Shown in pieces: positions 53,540 to 63,360 of a DNA stretch of 64,000 bases (within the stretch, counting starts at the first letter, position 1; every line of letters starts with the position of its first letter). Below the pieces are notes generated by a model. The model did no database searches, was not told the DNA's origin, and saw only the letters and a program-made list of their open reading frames with translations. The position numbers and the translations under genes were made by a program. This stretch comes from Thermohalobacter berrensis (GTDB lineage: Bacteria; Bacillota; Clostridia; Tissierellales; Thermohalobacteraceae). The stretch spans positions 1 to 64,000 of the forward strand of contig NZ_MCIB01000010.1 of assembly GCF_003609645.1 (NCBI RefSeq). The letters are read 5' to 3'.

Positions 53540-54271
53540 ATGTTTAAAACTAATAATGAAAAAATATTGAATGATTTGTTTAAACAAAATAGGATAGCAA
53601 CCTTAAATTCTTTAGGAAGATTAAAATATAATAATGATTGGGAATTATTTGTAGATGATAAGAAAAAGCCTAGTTCATTTTTGATAAAACATAATTATTG
53701 GAATACTTTATTTTCAAATGACAAAGAAACAATAGTTGAAATGGCGAAAAACTTAAGAGGAGAACAAGGCTTTTCTGGTATACTAAAAAAATATTACCAA
53801 ATTATAAAAAAATATAAGAATATAGAGTGGGAAGAACATTGTTTTCTTTATTATCTAGATGAAAAAAATATTGATACTTCTAGAATCAAGCATGATGTAA
53901 AAGAATTAAAATTAGAAGATGCGGAAATAGTAAATAAATATTACACATATAAAAGCGAACATTCCCTTGAATATATAAAAAGATGTATAGAAGAAAGACC
54001 TACTTCAGCTATATACGATGAAAACGGTAATCCCATTTCTTGGGCTGTAGTAAGAGAAGATGGTTCTATGGGAATAATGTATACTAAAAAAGAACACAGG
54101 GGAAAAGGATTAGCTCTTTCAATAACATTGGATCTAGCAAAGAAAGTAATTCAGAGTAATTTCATTCCTTACGTACATATAGTTGTGGATAATACTCCTT
54201 CTTTAGCCTTGGTAGAATCTGCAGGATTTAAAAAATATGGTGAAGTTGTTTGGTTTGGAGTAAAAGACTAA
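53540..54271 (+). CDS. GNAT family N-acetyltransferase
   Basis: A 243-residue protein. The C-terminal half is a GNAT domain of the FR47 kind: SWAVVREDGSMGIMYTKKEHRGKGLALSI contains the acetyl-CoA loop (R-G-K-G), and NTPSLALVESAGFKKYGEVVW the fourth motif. The N-terminal 110 residues are less conserved. Substrate unknown. AAGGGGGAA precedes ATG 53540. Confidence 0.85.
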   Translation: MFKTNNEKILNDLFKQNRIATLNSLGRLKYNNDWELFVDDKKKPSSFLIKHNYWNTLFSNDKETIVEMAKNLRGEQGFSGILKKYYQIIKKYKNIEWEEHCFLYYLDEKNIDTSRIKHDVKELKLEDAEIVNKYYTYKSEHSLEYIKRCIEERPTSAIYDENGNPISWAVVREDGSMGIMYTKKEHRGKGLALSITLDLAKKVIQSNFIPYVHIVVDNTPSLALVESAGFKKYGEVVWFGVKD

Positions 54272-54288
54272 AATTAAGAAAGGAAAGG

Positions 54289-56079
54289 ATGAATACAAAG
54301 ATTATGAAGGTACTGCTTACAACACTTAATTCTAAGTATATACATTCTTCATTATCTATTAGATATATCAAAAGTTACTGTGAAGATATAATACCTAATA
54401 TTGAAATTGAAGAATATACTATTAATCAAAATACCGAATATGTAACAGGAGAAATTTATAGAAAAGAACCAGATGCAGTAGCTTTTTCGTGCTATATATG
54501 GAATATAGAAAAAACATTAGAAATTGCTGAAAGACTAAAAATAGTAAACCCCAACCTAAAAATTATTCTCGGTGGTCCAGAAGTATCCTTTAATGGAAAG
54601 GAAATATTAAAGAAAAATACTTTTATAGATTTTATAGTTTATGGAGAAGGGGAAGTAACCTTTCGTCAGTTGCTCTATAAACTTTCCAATAAAGATAATA
54701 ATTTTAAGGATGTAAAGGGTTTAGTATATAGAAAAGAAAATGAAATAATTAGAACAGAGCCAAGACCACTTATAAAAAATCTTGATAGTATACCTTCGCC
54801 CTTTAGAGGAGATTTAAAAGATTTTAAAAATAAAATTGTGTATTTTGAAAGTTCAAGGGGATGCCCTTTTAATTGTCAGTTTTGTTTATCTTCTACCATA
54901 CCAGGCTTACGCTTTTTTTCATTAGATAGAGTAAAAAAAGATCTTAAATGTTTAATTGATGCAGGGGTAAAACAGGTAAAATTTGTTGATAGAACCTTTA
55001 ATGCAAAAAAAGAGTATGCATTAGAAATAATGAAATTCATAATGGAACAAAATGTAAAAAATATCAATTTTCATTTTGAAGTAACAGCACATATTTTGGA
55101 TGAAGAAATTTTAGAATTTTTAAAAGATGTGCCTGAAGGTTTATTTCAGTTTGAGATAGGTGTACAGTCTACTAATTCAAAAACACTTAAAGCCATAGAT
55201 AGAAATACTAATTTTGAAAGATTAAGTTATGTTGTAAAAACAGTAAAAAGCTATAAAAATATACATCAACATCTAGATTTAATAGCTGGGCTACCATATG
55301 AGAATTATAAAAGTTTTAAAAAGTCATTTAATGATGTATATAAATTAGAGCCTGATAAGTTACAATTGGGATTTTTAAAGCTTCTTAAGGGCTCAGGATT
55401 AAGACAAAACAAAGAGAAGTATGGCTTTAAATTCTTAGATAAACCTCCTTATGAGGTTTTAGAAAATGACTATATAAATTATAGTGAAATGTTAACATTG
55501 AAAATTATTGAAGATTTGGTAGAAAAATATCCAAATAGTAGAAGTTTTAAAAATTGTTTAGAATATATTATTAAAAAATATTTCGAAACACCATTTGATT
55601 TTTATGAGAAATTTGCTAAATATTGGACAAATAAAGGGTTTCATAGAATATCTCACAGTAAAACAAGACTGTATAAAATACTAAAAATGTTTTATATAGA
55701 TTACGTAAAAAATGATATAGATATATTTAATGAAATTTTAAAGTTTGATTTTATTTATAATAATAAGTCCAATATTCCACCCTTTATTGAAACATATAAA
55801 GATATTCCCAAAAATAAAAAGCACGTATTTTTACAAAATAGAGAAAATCTATTAAAATATATACCTGAATTTAAAGAATTACCTGCAAAGAAAATAATTA
55901 ATAAGGTGCATTTTGAAAAATTCCCTATTAATATAATAGATTTTATTAATAGTGGATATAATCTTAAAAAGCTTCAAAGGGAAGATAAGGTAGTATTATT
56001 TGTATATGACGAAAATAAAAAGGTATTTGATAAATGTAGAGCATATGATATAACTAAAGAGTTTATTAAGCAGGAGTGA
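54289..56079 (+). CDS. B12-binding domain radical SAM protein (DUF4080 type)
   Basis: A 596-residue enzyme. The N-terminal cobalamin-binding domain (about 1-130) contains AVAFSCYIWNIEKTLEIAERLK and ILGGPEVSF. The radical SAM core has the cluster motif GCPFNCQFCLSS (Cys-x3-Cys-x2-Cys, near residue 195), VKFVDRTFNA and LIAGLPYENYKSF. A C-terminal DUF4080-like domain covers about 380-590. Substrate is unknown; relatives act on hopanoids, antibiotics and others. ATG 54289 follows AAAGGAAAGG. The CDS start follows the GNAT gene by 17 bases. Confidence 0.9.
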   Translation: MNTKIMKVLLTTLNSKYIHSSLSIRYIKSYCEDIIPNIEIEEYTINQNTEYVTGEIYRKEPDAVAFSCYIWNIEKTLEIAERLKIVNPNLKIILGGPEVSFNGKEILKKNTFIDFIVYGEGEVTFRQLLYKLSNKDNNFKDVKGLVYRKENEIIRTEPRPLIKNLDSIPSPFRGDLKDFKNKIVYFESSRGCPFNCQFCLSSTIPGLRFFSLDRVKKDLKCLIDAGVKQVKFVDRTFNAKKEYALEIMKFIMEQNVKNINFHFEVTAHILDEEILEFLKDVPEGLFQFEIGVQSTNSKTLKAIDRNTNFERLSYVVKTVKSYKNIHQHLDLIAGLPYENYKSFKKSFNDVYKLEPDKLQLGFLKLLKGSGLRQNKEKYGFKFLDKPPYEVLENDYINYSEMLTLKIIEDLVEKYPNSRSFKNCLEYIIKKYFETPFDFYEKFAKYWTNKGFHRISHSKTRLYKILKMFYIDYVKNDIDIFNEILKFDFIYNNKSNIPPFIETYKDIPKNKKHVFLQNRENLLKYIPEFKELPAKKIINKVHFEKFPINIIDFINSGYNLKKLQREDKVVLFVYDENKKVFDKCRAYDITKEFIKQE

Positions 56080-56083
56080 TAAA

Positions 56084-56851
56084 ATGGAAATACTTAGAGA
56101 TTTATATTATACAAATAGACTTACAGCTAAGAAAACATATAAACTGTTTTTAGCTAATTGGCCAATTATTTTTACTGGTTTTGTATATACAATCATAAAT
56201 ATAATACTTTTTAGTGTAATTTCTTTTTTATTTACGGGAGTTCTAAGGCTTTTGGCAGGAATTGTTATAGCATTAGCTACTAGTTCATTAGTTTCAAACT
56301 ATTTATATTTATTATCAAATATAATTAAATATGATAAATTTACTTTGCATGATTTTAAGCTAGGGTTTAAAGCTTTCCTATGGAAGGTTTATGGAGTGTT
56401 AGTAATAGGATGGATAGCTGGACTATTGTTTCAAATGGCATTGGCACCTATATTATACAGAATAATACCATCAGGTATTTTAAGTTTAATTATAAGTTTA
56501 CTAGTTTTTGTATTTTTAAATCCATTGCCTGAGACTATATATCAAAAATTTTATTCACCTTGGGAAACTATTGTCTATTCATTTGAATTTATTAAAGAAA
56601 ACTGGCTTGAATGGTTTATCCCAAATATTGTATTAATATATCTTATTTATTTAACTACAGGTACAACAATGACAACTTTATTTCCAACTCAAGTCTTTAT
56701 GGGATTTGACTTTTCACTAAAAGGTATATTATTATATTTACTTGGACAAATACTTTTCTCATTTACTATGATTTATAGAGGTAAATTGTTTGAGACTTTA
56801 AGTACAAGTACTAGAAGAAAAAGGTTGTTTATGAGAGATTTCTATAATTAA
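56084..56851 (+). CDS. Multi-pass membrane protein of unknown function
   Basis: A 255-residue integral membrane protein with about six hydrophobic segments and a basic C-terminal tail (STSTRRKRLFMRDFYN). No family recognised. Begins four bases after the radical SAM gene with CAGGAGTGATAA, so probably co-transcribed with it and the following TPR gene. Confidence 0.65.
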   Translation: MEILRDLYYTNRLTAKKTYKLFLANWPIIFTGFVYTIINIILFSVISFLFTGVLRLLAGIVIALATSSLVSNYLYLLSNIIKYDKFTLHDFKLGFKAFLWKVYGVLVIGWIAGLLFQMALAPILYRIIPSGILSLIISLLVFVFLNPLPETIYQKFYSPWETIVYSFEFIKENWLEWFIPNIVLIYLIYLTTGTTMTTLFPTQVFMGFDFSLKGILLYLLGQILFSFTMIYRGKLFETLSTSTRRKRLFMRDFYN

Positions 56852-56883
56852 TAAACAACTAAAATAGAAAAAGGTGATTCAAT

Positions 56884-58011
56884 ATGAAAAGTGTTAATGA
56901 GTATTTTAAGGAAAAAACAGAAAATTTATCTTTTATTGAACTTAAACCAGGTTCTTTTATAGATATAAATGGATACAAGATTACAGATGAAATACCTTTA
57001 CCAATAGTGATTGATGAATTGATTACTGAAATTAAAGAAAGAAGAGCACAGGATGAGCTAAAGGTTTCCTCGATGATAAGGGGGATGATATATACTATAG
57101 GAGTAGACCCAAAATTTAAGTATTTTGATGACTATAAGAAAATACTTTATAAATATGATAATAGAATAGAGCATTACATACTATATAGAGGAATTGATTT
57201 AATAAAAGAAGGCTCTTTTGATGAAGGTATTATCTTTTTAAGGGCATTGACATTTTTAAATAGTGAAAATGTCAATGGACTTTATAACTATGGAGTAGCC
57301 ATTGAAAAAAAAGCAGAGAGCTTTTATAAACTAAAACAACCTAAAAAAGGAAAAGAGTTTTTAATAGAAGCAATTAGAACATTTGAAACTATTTTAGATA
57401 TTAATCCGAACTTTCCAATGGCATATTATAAATTAGGATTTCATTACAAAAATATGAAACAGTTTAAAAAATCACAAATAATGTGGGAAAAATCCTTAGA
57501 ATTTGATATAAGTGAAGATATAAAAGAAGAGATAGAGGCAAATCTATTAGATATTAAAGATGATGTAATATATGAAGAAGGATACAATGAAATACTAAGG
57601 GGAAATCCTAAAGCTGGAATAAAAAAGCTTTTACCTCTAAAAGATAAATACTCTGATTGGTGGAACTTATTATTTTTAATTGGTTTAGGTTATAGACAAT
57701 TAGGTGAATATGATAAAGCAATAAAGGAATTTAAAAATGTATTAGCTGTTAATCCTGGACAAGTTGATACTTATAATGAGCTAGGACTTTGTTATGCAAG
57801 TTTAGGTAAATTTGAGGATGCAATTGAGAATTTTACTAAGGCTATAGAAAGGCGACCTAATGATTATGAAATAATCTGTAATAGAGGATTAACATACCTT
57901 CAACTAGGGGATAAAGATAGAGCTTCTAAGGACATAGAAAGAGCTTATGAGTTAAATCCCCAAGATGAAATTACTATAACATGTAAAAGGGAGTTAGAAA
58001 AATACAAATAA
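56884..58011 (+). CDS. TPR repeat protein
   Basis: A 375-residue soluble protein. The N-terminal 110 residues are unassigned; from there at least six tetratricopeptide repeats follow, clearest near the end: LGYRQLGEYDKAIKEFKNVL, LGLCYASLGKFEDAIENFTK and RGLTYLQLGDKDRASKDIER. Such arrays mediate protein-protein contacts. AAAAGGTGATT precedes ATG 56884. Likely in one unit with the two genes upstream. Confidence 0.85.
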   Translation: MKSVNEYFKEKTENLSFIELKPGSFIDINGYKITDEIPLPIVIDELITEIKERRAQDELKVSSMIRGMIYTIGVDPKFKYFDDYKKILYKYDNRIEHYILYRGIDLIKEGSFDEGIIFLRALTFLNSENVNGLYNYGVAIEKKAESFYKLKQPKKGKEFLIEAIRTFETILDINPNFPMAYYKLGFHYKNMKQFKKSQIMWEKSLEFDISEDIKEEIEANLLDIKDDVIYEEGYNEILRGNPKAGIKKLLPLKDKYSDWWNLLFLIGLGYRQLGEYDKAIKEFKNVLAVNPGQVDTYNELGLCYASLGKFEDAIENFTKAIERRPNDYEIICNRGLTYLQLGDKDRASKDIERAYELNPQDEITITCKRELEKYK

Positions 58012-58042
58012 GGCTGTAGGAATTTATACTACGGCCTTATTT
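58006..58042. terminator. Bidirectional terminator TPR/pgpA
   Basis: AAATAAGGCTGTAG (58006-58019) pairs with CTACGGCCTTATTT (58029-58042), one G-U pair. A- and T-runs on either side serve both convergent genes. Confidence 0.85.
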
Positions 58043-58516
58043 TTGTTTCCTTTCAATTGAATGTGCCATTCTTGCACATGCTGCAGCAACTATACCTCCA
58101 ACTAAATCGTCTAGGAAAGTATTTACCATATCTGTTTCTTTGCCCATTTTATCTATTTCTCCTATGATTCCAAACTTCATCTTATCAATATACCCATAAT
58201 TGGTAAACCCAATTGATCCATATACATTAGTTATACTAAGGGCTAATATCTCATCAATTCCATAAAGAGATTCATCATTTTTTATCATCGATAATAAAGG
58301 CTCTTCAATTAAATTTTTTTCTGCTAATTTGTCTAATTGTATACCAGTTAAAATAGCATTTTGAACTTCTCGTTTTGATAACACTTTATTTACATTATAA
58401 ATGGCATCTTCCATTGTTATATCAATATATTTTTTTTGAAGTTCATAGACTAATTCAGCCATTTTTTTAATAGTTACTCCTCTTTCTTCTAACAATTCAA
58501 TTATATTTTCTTTCAT
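58037..58516 (-). CDS. Phosphatidylglycerophosphatase A family protein
   Basis: A 159-residue protein of the PgpA/YutG family. Family motifs: LLEERGVTIKKMAELVYELQKKY at the start, GYIDKMKFGIIGEIDK, and the conserved DTFLDD-like MVNTFLDDLVGGIVAAACARMAHS, which supplies acidic metal ligands. Bacillus YutG dephosphorylates phosphatidylglycerophosphate. No transmembrane segment is strong here, as in YutG. ATG 58516 follows GGAGGTCTGAAG. Confidence 0.87.
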   Translation of the reverse strand: MKENIIELLEERGVTIKKMAELVYELQKKYIDITMEDAIYNVNKVLSKREVQNAILTGIQLDKLAEKNLIEEPLLSMIKNDESLYGIDEILALSITNVYGSIGFTNYGYIDKMKFGIIGEIDKMGKETDMVNTFLDDLVGGIVAAACARMAHSIERKQK

Positions 58517-58647
58517 CTTCAGACCTCCATTTCACTTAAGTTCTTTGATGGCAAAAAGTACTTAATTAAAAAAGGGGTTAATATTATAATATTAAAAAAG
58601 AGCTAAAAATATGATTTAGAACTAAAATAAATTAGAATGGGGTTGAA

Positions 58648-60297
58648 TTGAAGATGAATAAGTTATTTTTCTATAATGGAAATATACTTACTATGGATAA
58701 TAGTCAAAAAGCTGTTGATACAGTTGTAGTAAAAGGTAATAAAATTATTCATGCTGGTAGTTATGATTCTGCATTAGAATATATTGATAGCAAAACTGAA
58801 TATATAAACTTAAATGGAAGAACTCTGCTACCAGGATTTAATGACAGTCATATGCATCTTATTAGTTATGGTTTTAATAAATATAAAGTAGACCTTAGAA
58901 AAATGGGATCTATTTTAGAACTACAAAAAAATATTTTTAATTTTATTAATAGTGAAAAAACTAAGATGTTTAATAATTGGATTCTTGGCTATGGATGGAA
59001 TGAAGAGAATTTTAAAGAAAATAGGTTACCAAATAAGAGAGATATTGATAAAGTAATTAATGATAGGCCTGTTTTTTTATCAAGGGCTTGTTATCATATA
59101 TGTGTTGTGAACTCTAAGGCCTTAGAAATGGCTGGAATAGATAAAGATACTATAGATCCTGAGGGTGGAAAAATAGATAGAGACCCGTTAACAGGTGAAC
59201 CTACAGGAATACTTAGAGAAAATGCAATATACTTAGTCTATGATCTTATACCACAAATTAATGATACTAATAAAATAAAAAAGCTTATTTTATCAGCTAT
59301 TGGTGATGCTAACAAGTGGGGAATTACTTCAATTCAAACTGACGATTTTTCTCATTTTAAATCATACAAAAAAGTTATTAAGGCTTATGAAGAATTAAAA
59401 AAGGAAAATAAACTTAGCGCAAGAATCAATTTACAATTGTTGTTAAATAGTATGGAAAAACTAAAGGATTTTTTGAGATTAAGAATAAGAACAGGAGATG
59501 GTGATGAATGGGTTAGATTTGGACCACTGAAGCTATTAGCCGATGGGTCACTAGGAGGGCGAACAGCAGCACTAAAAGAACCCTATGATGATGATAAAAC
59601 AACAAGGGGAATATTGGTATATGATGATGAAGAATTAGAAAATATACTTAAATTTGCTTACCTAAACGGATTACAACCAGCAGTCCATGCAATAGGGGAT
59701 AGATGTATGGAGCAAGTCCTCAGAATATATGAAAAACTTAAAAAAATGGAAGTTAAACCTGTTTTAAATAATGATAGATTTAGAATAATTCACTGTCAAA
59801 TTGGTTCAAATGAAATATTCAAGAAATTTAAAGAATTGAATGTTATAGCAGATATACAACCTATTTTTCTTAATACAGATTTACATATTGCGGAAAAAAG
59901 GGTAGGTAAAGATAGAATTAAAAAAAGTTATGCTTGGCAAACTATGAATGATATGGGTGTTATACTGTCTGGTAGTTCAGACTCACCAATAGAAAGTTTT
60001 AACCCTCTGCTGGGGATATATACAGCTGTAAATAGAAAAGATATAACAAACTTTCCTGATGGTGGTTGGTATCCTGAAGAATCCTTAGACTTATATACAG
60101 CTTTAAAATTATTTACTAAAAATCCAGCATATTGTACATTTGAAGAGAATATAAAAGGAATTATAAAACCGGGAATGTTAGCTGATTTAGTAATATTATC
60201 TGACAATATAACCAAAATAGATAAAAGCAGTATTAAAGATTTAAAAGTAGATATGACAATCTTAAATGGGAAAACTGTATATGAGAGAGTAAATTAA
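58648..60297 (+). CDS. Amidohydrolase, YtcJ type (Amidohydro_3)
   Basis: A 549-residue metal-dependent hydrolase of the YtcJ group. LLPGFNDSHMHLISYGF gives the HxH metal ligands, and later GPLKLLADGSLGGRTAALKEPY, PAVHAIGDRCMEQVL and LSGSSDSPIESFNPLLGIYTAV provide the Lys/His/Asp region. A C-terminal small domain ends ADLVILSDN. Substrate unknown. TTG 58648 (GGGG five bases before) and ATG 58654 are both possible starts. Confidence 0.9.
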   Translation: MKMNKLFFYNGNILTMDNSQKAVDTVVVKGNKIIHAGSYDSALEYIDSKTEYINLNGRTLLPGFNDSHMHLISYGFNKYKVDLRKMGSILELQKNIFNFINSEKTKMFNNWILGYGWNEENFKENRLPNKRDIDKVINDRPVFLSRACYHICVVNSKALEMAGIDKDTIDPEGGKIDRDPLTGEPTGILRENAIYLVYDLIPQINDTNKIKKLILSAIGDANKWGITSIQTDDFSHFKSYKKVIKAYEELKKENKLSARINLQLLLNSMEKLKDFLRLRIRTGDGDEWVRFGPLKLLADGSLGGRTAALKEPYDDDKTTRGILVYDDEELENILKFAYLNGLQPAVHAIGDRCMEQVLRIYEKLKKMEVKPVLNNDRFRIIHCQIGSNEIFKKFKELNVIADIQPIFLNTDLHIAEKRVGKDRIKKSYAWQTMNDMGVILSGSSDSPIESFNPLLGIYTAVNRKDITNFPDGGWYPEESLDLYTALKLFTKNPAYCTFEENIKGIIKPGMLADLVILSDNITKIDKSSIKDLKVDMTILNGKTVYERVN

Positions 60298-60321
60298 ATG
60301 CCCAATTTTTACTGGGCATTT
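60296..60321. terminator. Bidirectional terminator amidohydrolase/AlaX
   Basis: AAATGCCCA (60296-60304) pairs with TGGGCATTT (60313-60321). Confidence 0.8.
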
Positions 60322-61520
60322 AATTGTGTTTGGATGAGTCTTAGCCCACTTTGCATACATATGCTTAGATTTTCAATGTTTTCTCCTCCACCTTGTACTA
60401 GGTAAGGACTTCCTCCTCCACGACCATCTATTATGTCAATTATATTGTTGAAAATTTCTTTAATATCTATTTTTATATTTTTAGATTTTCCTAATAAAAT
60501 TTGTGCTTTGTTTTCATTTTTTAGTCCCCAAATAAGTATAATATTGTCATAATTGTTTAGGATTATTGAAGCCATATATCTCATATCTTTAAAATCAATA
60601 TCTGTAAAAATATTATTAGATATTTTAAAGCTATTATAATCTTTTGACATATTTATTAGTTTTTCACTTGTATACTTCAAAAGTTCTTCTTTCATTTCTT
60701 TTACTTCTTTTAAAAGTTTCTTATTTTCATCATATATTCTTTTAACTCCTTTTAGAGTATCTTTATCTTTTAAAGATAATAGGTTAGATATTTCATTAAT
60801 ATAATAATTTTTCCAAGTATAATCTTTTAAAGCCCTGTTACCACATATAAATTCAATTCTTGTATTATCTTTATATCTATCCCATTTTTTTATTTTAATC
60901 ATTCCTACTTCACCTGTACTAGTATGGTGAGTTCCTGCACAAGGAGAATAATCTATTCCATCAATTTCAACTATTCTTATATTTTTCTTTACAGAGGGTT
61001 TTTTTCTTAAGGGAAGCTTATGTATATCTTCCTCATTAATTACGTATTTTTTTATATTAAAATTTGAAAAAACTATTTCATTTGCATATCTTTCAATCCA
61101 TTCAATATCTTTTTTTTCTAGATTAGACAAAGTTACATCTATATAAGTATATTCTTTTCCTATGTAAAATCCTACAGTTTTAGCATTAAATAATTTAGCG
61201 ATTGCTGCAGATAAAATATGTTGACCTGTGTGTTGTTGCATATGGTCAAATCGTGTATTCCAATCAAGAGATAAGTGAACTTTATCCTTTTTTATATTTT
61301 CTTCTACTACATGGATTATTTCATTATTTTTTTCATAAACATCAATAACTTTAACACCATCAATAGTTCCCGTATCTTTAGGTTGTCCCCCTGACATATG
61401 TGGATAAAAGATAGTTCTATTTAATGTTAAGTAAAATTTGTTATTAGAATATTCTTTTTTTACTATTTTAGCCGATATTTCTCTTAAATAAGGATTTTCT
61501 AAATATAGTTTTTCAGTCAT
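60309..61520 (-). CDS. AlaX-type alanyl-tRNA editing protein with DHHA1 domain
   Basis: A 403-residue free-standing editing protein. The N-terminal OB-like part (FYPHMSGGQPKDTGTI) precedes the editing core with the metal motifs HMQQHTGQHILSAA (about residue 93) and CAGTHHTSTGEVG. A coiled-coil segment (about 250-290) links to a C-terminal DHHA1 domain ending in GRGGGSPYLVQGGG. It should hydrolyse Ser- or Gly-tRNA-Ala. GAGGTGAATAT precedes ATG 61520. Confidence 0.9.
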   Translation of the reverse strand: MTEKLYLENPYLREISAKIVKKEYSNNKFYLTLNRTIFYPHMSGGQPKDTGTIDGVKVIDVYEKNNEIIHVVEENIKKDKVHLSLDWNTRFDHMQQHTGQHILSAAIAKLFNAKTVGFYIGKEYTYIDVTLSNLEKKDIEWIERYANEIVFSNFNIKKYVINEEDIHKLPLRKKPSVKKNIRIVEIDGIDYSPCAGTHHTSTGEVGMIKIKKWDRYKDNTRIEFICGNRALKDYTWKNYYINEISNLLSLKDKDTLKGVKRIYDENKKLLKEVKEMKEELLKYTSEKLINMSKDYNSFKISNNIFTDIDFKDMRYMASIILNNYDNIILIWGLKNENKAQILLGKSKNIKIDIKEIFNNIIDIIDGRGGGSPYLVQGGGENIENLSICMQSGLRLIQTQLNAQ

Positions 61521-61537
61521 ATATATTCACCTCGTTT

Positions 61538-62011
61538 TTATTCTAGTTTGTACTTTATCCTATATTTATCGGCTAATTTAACAATCTCGTCTTTAAAAGA
61601 TTTCATATATGTTTTAGATTCTTTTAATAGGGAATTAGCCTTTTTTATTTTTTCATCATTATTTTCCTTTATACCCTTTTGTAATAATCTTAAAGCTTGT
61701 AATTGTTTTTGAGCACCTTTGATATGAAGATTATGTATACTTTCAACTTCTTTAGTTTTAGGAGTTATTTTTTTTAATTGCTCAACAAAAAGCTCATATT
61801 TAGGAATTATATTATTACTAAGAGTTTGATACAGATCTTTATTAGTATAATTATCGTTAGCTATCATTTCTTCATATTTAGATATAGCTTCACTTTCAAG
61901 TTCTATTATTTTGGGAAGTTGATAGTTAATATAATTTAACAAATCTTTTTTTGCAGGATTTGTACATCCTGTTAATACTATAATAAAAATAAATAAAAAT
62001 AATCTTTTCAT
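61538..62011 (-). CDS. Lipoprotein of unknown function
   Basis: A 157-residue exported lipoprotein: signal peptide MKRLFLFIFIIVLTGC with lipobox LTGC. The remainder is a helical, lysine/glutamate-rich domain. No family recognised. TAGGAGGC precedes ATG 62011. Between the AlaX and the secreted-protein genes on the same strand. Confidence 0.75.
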   Translation of the reverse strand: MKRLFLFIFIIVLTGCTNPAKKDLLNYINYQLPKIIELESEAISKYEEMIANDNYTNKDLYQTLSNNIIPKYELFVEQLKKITPKTKEVESIHNLHIKGAQKQLQALRLLQKGIKENNDEKIKKANSLLKESKTYMKSFKDEIVKLADKYRIKYKLE

Positions 62012-62025
62012 TTTAGCCTCCTAAT

Positions 62026-63018
62026 TTAATTAAGTATCGAAATTTCTTTACTTTTTATATACTTTATTTTACCATTTTTATCTATAATTTTGTAGTATCT
62101 CTCCCCAGGGAACAATAAAGAATCTGGAGTTTTAGAAGAATCTGAGATTATTCCTACTTTTTCGTTATTAGAAATAATTTTCCCTTCTTTTAGTATAAAA
62201 TAGTTATATTTATTACTCCAAAGATATCTTTCTTCAAAATTCTTCTTTTCAACTAAATCAAAAATTTCAGGAATAGATCCATCCTTGTCTTTTGCTATGT
62301 ACTTCGCAATAGTTTTTGAAATATTAATTGTAAGCTGATTATTTTGATTGACAGCATAATCTAGGATGGCTTCCTCAGTTAATTTGAACCATTTAGGGTT
62401 ATCAATATCAGGATTAGACCATTTTTCAAAGAAGTAAGACTCATAGTTGATTGATTGTCTAAAGACCTCTTTGTAAGAATTATTTATATTTGTGAAAACT
62501 ATAATGAAATGGTCATAGAAGAAAGCTCCAATAGTTTCATCGAGGATTTCTTCCACAAATATAAAATTTTTGTTTTTATCAAATTTTATTGCTGATAATT
62601 TTTCTATATAAGTTAAGTTTTCAATTTTATTTTGGTATATATAATTTTCTCCATAAGGCTTGTATATGGCTATAACGCCATTATCTTTTGAAATATTAAG
62701 GGATACAAGTAAATCTTCTTTATTATCTCCTATAATATCTATAGGATATACATTCAATTTAATATAATCAATATAATCTATCCAATTTTCATATCCTATG
62801 TCCTTTAATACAGTAGTTTTTATTTTTTCTTCAGAAGTTTTTTTAAGATTAGCATTATCAGAGAAATAATTTTCAATTATTAATTTTGAAAGTTTTTCAT
62901 TTATTGATAATGCCTCTATAATATTTGGATCATTAGGGGGTGAATAGAAATAGGTTTTACATATAAAAATTGATAACAAAATAATTATTAAAATAAAGAA
63001 AATAGAATACTGTTTCAT
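62026..63018 (-). CDS. Membrane-anchored extracellular protein of unknown function
   Basis: A 330-residue protein with an N-terminal signal anchor (FFILIIILLSIFIC) and a long soluble outer region including IDIIGDNKEDLLVSLNISKD, a pattern like a VCBS/FG-GAP strand with an acidic loop, and a C-terminal SH3-like end (YYKIIDKNGKIKYIKSKEISIL). No family recognised. ATG 63018 is preferred over 63024 given the position of GAGGTC. Confidence 0.65.
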   Translation of the reverse strand: MKQYSIFFILIIILLSIFICKTYFYSPPNDPNIIEALSINEKLSKLIIENYFSDNANLKKTSEEKIKTTVLKDIGYENWIDYIDYIKLNVYPIDIIGDNKEDLLVSLNISKDNGVIAIYKPYGENYIYQNKIENLTYIEKLSAIKFDKNKNFIFVEEILDETIGAFFYDHFIIVFTNINNSYKEVFRQSINYESYFFEKWSNPDIDNPKWFKLTEEAILDYAVNQNNQLTINISKTIAKYIAKDKDGSIPEIFDLVEKKNFEERYLWSNKYNYFILKEGKIISNNEKVGIISDSSKTPDSLLFPGERYYKIIDKNGKIKYIKSKEISILN

Positions 63019-63043
63019 TAACATGACCTCGCTTTATAAAATA

Positions 63044-63072
63044 TTGACAATAAACCTAAAATATACTATAAT
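63044..63072 (+). promoter_or_regulatory. Sigma-A promoter of aminomutase leader
   Basis: TTGACA (63044-63049), 17 bases, TATAAT (63067-63072). The first codon of the next gene is 288 bases away, so the leader is long. Confidence 0.85.
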
Positions 63073-63239
63073 AAAATTTACATGTTATACTCCAAAATCC
63101 TAATCATATGCCCTTTTTAAACTTTTCAACTCAAGATTAAGGCCCACAGATGCTTACATAATAAGAGCCCTTATGTTTAATAATATTTACTAGCTTATTG
63201 TTATATTCTTAGATGAATCAAAATAAATTGAGATATAGT

Positions 63240-63282
63240 AAGACTTAATTCTTATCCTAAGATAGGATATTTTTTAGTCTTT
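63240..63282 (+). promoter_or_regulatory. Attenuator-like hairpin before aminomutase
   Basis: TATCCTA (63253-63259) and TAGGATA (63263-63269) form a perfect stem with loop AGA, followed by T6 (63270-63275). An outer pair, AAGACT (63240-63245) and AGTCTT (63276-63281), closes it. A terminator 85 bases before the gene and 180 bases after the promoter suggests leader attenuation; the leader does not match any riboswitch I know. Confidence 0.55.
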
Positions 63283-63360
63283 CTGTCTACTGTATATAGC
63301 TTAGAAAATTGACAAGATTCAGAAAAATAAGAAATAATTAATCCTATAGGAGGGATGTTA

